The translations under genes were made by a program, and so were the position numbers. Shown piece after piece: positions 60,282-64,000 of a stretch of 64,000 bases of DNA. The first letter of the stretch is position 1. Each line of letters begins with the position of its first letter. The notes under the pieces were generated by a model. It was not told the origin of the DNA, made no database searches, and worked only from the letters and a program-made list of their open reading frames with translations. The stretch covers positions 62,001 through 126,000 of the forward strand of contig NZ_JXCG01000006.1 of the NCBI RefSeq assembly GCF_001317345.1. The letters run 5' to 3'. The DNA comes from Thermococcus sp. EP1. Lineage in GTDB: Archaea > Methanobacteriota_B > Thermococci > Thermococcales > Thermococcaceae.

Positions 60282-61072
60282 TGCTGATCGACACTTTTCC
60301 CTGTTTCCTAAAGTACTGGGATGGGAGTAAAGATTCATGGATTGAGTACATTAAAAACTACCCAGAACTCTTTGAGAAAATAAAGTGGGACTATGAGCGT
60401 TATAAGATGGATTGGCATGAATATCTAAAACTCCTCTCCAAAAGAAGTGCTGATGAACTGAAGCTTGCCCATGAGAATCTTTTGAAGATTCTTCCTGAAG
60501 TGGAAGAAGAAGTGAAGAAGCTATTTGATGTTCCGGATTATAATATCGTCATCTACGTCGGTCTTGAAAATGGAGCTGGATGGGTCACAGAATTTAATGG
60601 AAAGCCTTCAATCCTCTTCGGCCTTGAGGCCATTGCCGAGCTTGGATGGTACAAAAAGCTTAAGGGCCTTGCTGCACATGAATTCGGCCACTTAATTCAC
60701 TGGCTGTTAAGAAAAGAAAATGTAGAAAACCTTGAAGATGAACAAATAATGTGGCTTTACACAGAAGGATTTGCTCAGAGGATTGAAGACTTAATAAGCG
60801 GAAGACCGTGGCATCTCGAAGAAAAGGGTTGGTTTGAGTGGTGTGAGGGGAATGAAGAAGTTATCAAAAAAGAATTTTTAAGAAGAGTTGAAGAAAAAGA
60901 GCCTTTAAATCCATTCTTTGGTTCCTGGTACACCCTTTTTGGACAACAATACCTAGGCTACTATCTTGGCTACAAATTCATCTGTCGGCTTGAACAAGAG
61001 TACTCACTAGAAGAGATTGCAACAATGGAAAAAGAAGTAATTAAAAGAAAAATTCTGGAGTTTCTTCACTAA
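60281..61072 (+). CDS. Zinc-metallopeptidase-like protein
   Basis: The protein of about 263 residues contains [12 protein letters not shown], the HExxH zinc motif (HEFGH), with a downstream [11 protein letters not shown] in which the Glu may be the third ligand. The fold resembles DUF2268-type peptidases. The start is the ATG inside the preceding stop (TGATG), with GGTGGGGAG upstream. Its last bases overlap the convergent purA end. Substrate unknown. Confidence 0.78.
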   Translation: MLIDTFPCFLKYWDGSKDSWIEYIKNYPELFEKIKWDYERYKMDWHEYLKLLSKRSADELKLAHENLLKILPEVEEEVKKLFDVPDYNIVIYVGLENGAGWVTEFNGKPSILFGLEAIAELGWYKKLKGLAAHEFGHLIHWLLRKENVENLEDEQIMWLYTEGFAQRIEDLISGRPWHLEEKGWFEWCEGNEEVIKKEFLRRVEEKEPLNPFFGSWYTLFGQQYLGYYLGYKFICRLEQEYSLEEIATMEKEVIKRKILEFLH

Positions 61073-62088
61073 ATATTTTCTCTTAAGTCAATTATGTGCT
61101 CAAGCTCAGGCCCTGTCTTTATCAGCCCAACAGGAACGCCTACCTTCTCCTCTATTTCTGCTATGAAATCCTTTGCTTTCTTTGGAAGCTTGTCAAACTC
61201 TGTGACTCCAAATGCCTCTTTGTCATATTTGTCGAGCATTGTGATTGCTAGCATTGTAGCACCATTTATTTTGGCTGAATAGCGTGCAAATTCAAAGTCA
61301 AACCATCCTACTCTTCTTCTCCTTCCCGTAACTGTGCCGTATTCAACAAGGCCCATGCGATCTGCCTCTTCTTCACTCATCTCTGTGGGGAATGGCCCAG
61401 CACCAACCCTCGTTGGAAAGCTCTTAAAGACCACTATTACATCGTCAACTCTCGTTGGCCCTATTCCAACGTCACTGGCCATTGCAGAGGCCGAAGTGTC
61501 TTTAGAAGTAACGTAGGGATAGCTTCCGTAATAGAGACTTAATCCAAATCCCTGTGTCCCTTCAACCAAAACAAGCTTGCCTTCGTCAAGGGCATCGTTG
61601 ACCTCTTGAGCAACATCTGTTAGATAAGGTTCAAGTTCTTTAAGGTCTTTTACCTGCTTAGCTTTCCTTAATGCTCTATCTGCATTTGCAGGCCCACAGC
61701 CAGAGCCAGTAGTTCCTATTTTCCCATGGAGATAACCATTACTCCGGTCAAGCTCTTTATGCCCTGGTTCAATTACAGTACAACGATAGTCAAGGCCTAC
61801 CCTTCCCTCGACATTAAAGTCCTTTAAGTGTTCAAGTTCATGGAAGAAAACCTCAGGATCAACTAAAACTCCAGCCCCAACTAGAAGTCTTGCATTTTCA
61901 TTCATAAACCCCGTAGGAAGTTGTCTTACCGCATATTTTTTCCCGTTTATAAAAACGCTGTGTCCAGCGTTTGTTCCTACTCCGCCCCTTGCTATGACCT
62001 CTGGTTTATCGTGTATCGCGAGATAAGCGATTATTGAACCTTTTCCTTCATCTCCCCATTGACCACCAACAACTATGTAGCTTGGCAT
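61069..62088 (-). CDS. purA: Adenylosuccinate synthetase
   Basis: The 339-residue enzyme converts IMP and aspartate with GTP to adenylosuccinate. [12 protein letters not shown] and [12 protein letters not shown] are the phosphate-binding and catalytic (Asp, His) motifs, and [13 protein letters not shown]-type sequence ([16 protein letters not shown]) follows. It is of the short archaeal type, about 90 residues shorter than bacterial forms. AAGGAG precedes the ATG. Confidence 0.95.
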   Translation of the reverse strand: MPSYIVVGGQWGDEGKGSIIAYLAIHDKPEVIARGGVGTNAGHSVFINGKKYAVRQLPTGFMNENARLLVGAGVLVDPEVFFHELEHLKDFNVEGRVGLDYRCTVIEPGHKELDRSNGYLHGKIGTTGSGCGPANADRALRKAKQVKDLKELEPYLTDVAQEVNDALDEGKLVLVEGTQGFGLSLYYGSYPYVTSKDTSASAMASDVGIGPTRVDDVIVVFKSFPTRVGAGPFPTEMSEEEADRMGLVEYGTVTGRRRRVGWFDFEFARYSAKINGATMLAITMLDKYDKEAFGVTEFDKLPKKAKDFIAEIEEKVGVPVGLIKTGPELEHIIDLRENI

Positions 62089-62179
62089 GGCTCCTTACCC
62101 ATAGTTAAGAGAATAACATCTTTAAAACAGTTTCGGATAAGGCAAATGGTGAAAATTAACAGAAATATGTCAAACTCTT

Positions 62180-63853
62180 TTAACCACTAGGCACATAAAA
62201 TCCGACTTCTGTGTAGTTGCCGCTTTCAATGCCGTAACTACGAGGATAGGCCCTGAAGTCTTTTGCTAGTCTTCTGGTAGAGTATCTATCCACTCCAGCT
62301 ATTATTGCTAAAAGGTTTTCCTCGTTCCAAGGATTCCTTATGACCTCAACAACTCCCAGAGGATAACCATGAATGATTTTACTCCTTTCCTTAAGTTCCG
62401 TATAAACCTCTTTTTCAATAGCGAAACTTGTAAAAGTTTCAAAGTTAGTTACATTCTTCTCTAAAATCCATGAGCCGTTGAAGACAAATTTCAGGGGAAG
62501 AGTTGTTAGGTTTTGCACTATCCCATTTGCCGCTGGTCCTCCAATGAGTACGAGGTTTTGCTTTAGATCTTCTTCGTTTAGCTCGTTCTCAGCTTTTACG
62601 GTAATTTTTGGCTTGCCGTTGTAAAGCCTCCAGATATCATCTTCTTCTATAAGCTCTTTGAGCATAAAAGCAGTCTCTTTGTCATACTCTATGCCGTTAG
62701 GATCAGGATTTTTAGCTCCATATACTATTATGACTTCCCCTTCCAAATAACCTCTGTCAAAAAGTCTAAACCCACTGGGTGGAACTCTCTTCTCAAAGTA
62801 TTCACTAACGTTTTCCGGAGTTGCCCATTCTTTCATGTGCTCTATTAACCTTGGGATATAATCCTCAAAGGTCTCACTTGTCTTCTTCGAACTCTCAAAA
62901 ATCTCAAACTCTCCCATTAAATCCCTAACCAGGTAGTATCCCAGTGTATGATCCCTTAAGACAAAGTATTTTGGGAGATCATGAACAAGTTCGTGCTTAA
63001 AGTTCAGGAGGAGATAATTTGTTAATGCCTCCACAAGGTTCTCAGAGAGATAGACATAGTTTGTATCAAAGTGCTTGTCATAAGTTGCATAAGCGATCTC
63101 ACTCCTAACCTCCTGAAGGTAATACTCAAGCTCCGAAAATTCGGATAAGTACTTTGAAACAAGAGGGTTGATAAACGTGTGAGAATACTCGTGAGTGGCC
63201 AAGAAAAGGTAAGAAATCGTGGAGTAGGATTCAGGCATAAAAGCAACGTAGCCAAAATAATACGCAACTTCACCAATCACTCTGCTCCCAGGGTGAATTC
63301 TCAAGGAATAGGAGAGAGCTATGTGAAAAGTCTTATACTGATATCCAAATAACTCCTCGAACTCTTGAAAGAGCTCTGAAGTGAGTGCTCTTTTGGCCGG
63401 CTCTAAAACTTTCTCGTATTCTCCTCTATGGGCCTCATAGAATTCCATAAAGTTGCTCTCCTTTGCAAAACTCGCGAGAGCTCTATAAAACTCACTTAAA
63501 ATAGGGTCATTTTCACTCATATTGCCAAGATAGGGCGTAGATGTCAGTTTTGCCGCAAATCCATTTATTGAGTAGTCTCTCATATAGTGAGGCAAATCTT
63601 TAGGAATTGTCTCTCTCATCAAATACACAGCAGGATGATCTCTGTAGGAATCAAAATATGTCAAAACATCGCTAATATATCTCTGAGGAGCTATTATAAA
63701 TGGGTCGCTCCCGTTAAATGCTAAGATATACACAACAGCAAAAAGCTCAAGGTTTGGATTTACCTCAATGATTATTTCAGGAGCTTCTGCAGAGGCTTGA
63801 GGAAAGGTAGAGACAATAACAATGAAGAATAACACAAAGGATGCTCTCTTCAT
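62180..63853 (-). CDS. Secreted DUF4932 metallopeptidase with C-terminal surface-layer-like domain
   Basis: The 557-residue protein has a cleavable signal peptide (KRASFVLFFIVIVSTFPQAS, residues 2-21), then a DUF4932-like domain with ATHEYSHTFINP (HExxH) and LVEALTNYLLL (possible third ligand Glu). A C-terminal part follows with VIIVYGAKNPDPNGIEYDKE and LVLIGGPAANGIVQNL, as in archaeal S-layer-associated proteins. It is probably extracellular and cell-surface bound. GGTGAGGCC precedes the ATG. Confidence 0.8.
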   Translation of the reverse strand: MKRASFVLFFIVIVSTFPQASAEAPEIIIEVNPNLELFAVVYILAFNGSDPFIIAPQRYISDVLTYFDSYRDHPAVYLMRETIPKDLPHYMRDYSINGFAAKLTSTPYLGNMSENDPILSEFYRALASFAKESNFMEFYEAHRGEYEKVLEPAKRALTSELFQEFEELFGYQYKTFHIALSYSLRIHPGSRVIGEVAYYFGYVAFMPESYSTISYLFLATHEYSHTFINPLVSKYLSEFSELEYYLQEVRSEIAYATYDKHFDTNYVYLSENLVEALTNYLLLNFKHELVHDLPKYFVLRDHTLGYYLVRDLMGEFEIFESSKKTSETFEDYIPRLIEHMKEWATPENVSEYFEKRVPPSGFRLFDRGYLEGEVIIVYGAKNPDPNGIEYDKETAFMLKELIEEDDIWRLYNGKPKITVKAENELNEEDLKQNLVLIGGPAANGIVQNLTTLPLKFVFNGSWILEKNVTNFETFTSFAIEKEVYTELKERSKIIHGYPLGVVEVIRNPWNEENLLAIIAGVDRYSTRRLAKDFRAYPRSYGIESGNYTEVGFYVPSG

Positions 63854-63991
63854 GGCCTCACCTTAATTTGTTGGAAAAGAAGATAAAAAATGTTTCTCCC
63901 TCACGAAATGCTATTCATCTTATTTAACCACTATCTGGTAGGTTCCATAAATTATAAATTCCCCAAGAAGAATTTAGAGTGAGGGAAAGCC

Positions 63992-64000
63992 ATGATAAAA
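63992..64000 (+). CDS. Start of a further gene (only three codons)
   Basis: ATG ATA AAA follows GTGAGGG and a TATA-like ATTATAAATT about 40 nt upstream. The rest lies beyond the window, so identity cannot be judged. Confidence 0.4.

Noticed and set aside
1-64000. CRISPR arrays, insertion sequences, integrase or prophage
   Set aside because: No regularly spaced direct repeats, transposase or integrase sequence was found.

Overview
The window is a chromosomal segment of a hyperthermophilic archaeon of the order Thermococcales (Thermococcus, Pyrococcus or Palaeococcus). The evidence is the gene set: three-subunit RPA, Hef, archaeal SMC with ScpA and ScpB, aIF2-gamma, ABCE1, Sec61-beta, archaeal ether-lipid enzymes, AMP phosphorylase, a DUF257 protein, a stomatin with its NfeD protease, and an intron-containing elongator tRNA-Met. 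Promoters are archaeal (TATA boxes about 25 nt upstream), several genes look leaderless, and Shine-Dalgarno sequences are usually GGTGA or GGAGG. The DNA is AT-rich; the GC-rich islands are structured RNAs. Species was not determined. Where an upstream start codon lacked a Shine-Dalgarno and a downstream one had it, I used the downstream one.

Layout. 1-12 kb: end of an inositol monophosphatase-like gene, tRNA-Met, scpA-smc, a PIN protein, aIF2-gamma and rpS6e, a regulator with a two-gene split permease, a Sec61-beta gene of only 56 codons, a PRC-barrel/coiled-coil protein, an EngB-like GTPase and an Lrp-type regulator broken by a frameshift. 12-22 kb: a Clp1-type RNA kinase, an archaeal lipid prenyltransferase, the RPA32-RPA14-RPA41 operon, scpB, small dimeric alpha/beta proteins, a short-chain dehydrogenase remnant, a radical SAM protein and a metallo-beta-lactamase-fold protein. 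22-28 kb: an accessory-looking cluster of NifX-family proteins with Arg/Gly-rich tails, a frameshifted third copy, two MinD-type ATPases with inserted ferredoxin domains, a further radical SAM protein and a DUF134 regulator. 28-40 kb: Hef, DUF257, an H/ACA guide RNA, a D-aminopeptidase, GGGP synthase, AMP phosphorylase, MinD with a small membrane partner, and stomatin-NfeD. 40-52 kb: an AlkA-like glycosylase operon with two coiled-coil proteins converging on an MrfA/Hrq1-like helicase, ABCE1, pterin-type genes (RFAP synthase and a DHPS-like protein), a class II amidotransferase, DUF364, and a standalone HsdR_N-type nuclease domain. 52-64 kb: a C/D box RNA, tandem UspA, GcvT, a cyclase, SAH hydrolase, a nucleotidyltransferase, TrmO, a lipase-like hydrolase with a membrane protein and a zinc-protease-like protein, PurA, and a secreted metallopeptidase.

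Functional themes. Chromosome maintenance and repair (SMC-ScpAB, RPA, Hef, AlkA-like, MrfA-like, PIN), translation and RNA modification (aIF2-gamma, S6e, ABCE1, TrmO, two guide RNAs, tRNA), archaeal membrane lipids (GGGPS and DGGGPS) and a putative iron-sulfur or metallocofactor module at 22-28 kb are the main ones. The most distinctive points are that Arg/Gly-tailed module with its duplicated promoter-operator, the coiled-coil glycosylase/helicase locus, the CdvA-like architecture beside Sec61-beta, and the two guide RNAs. No CRISPR array, insertion sequence or prophage was seen.
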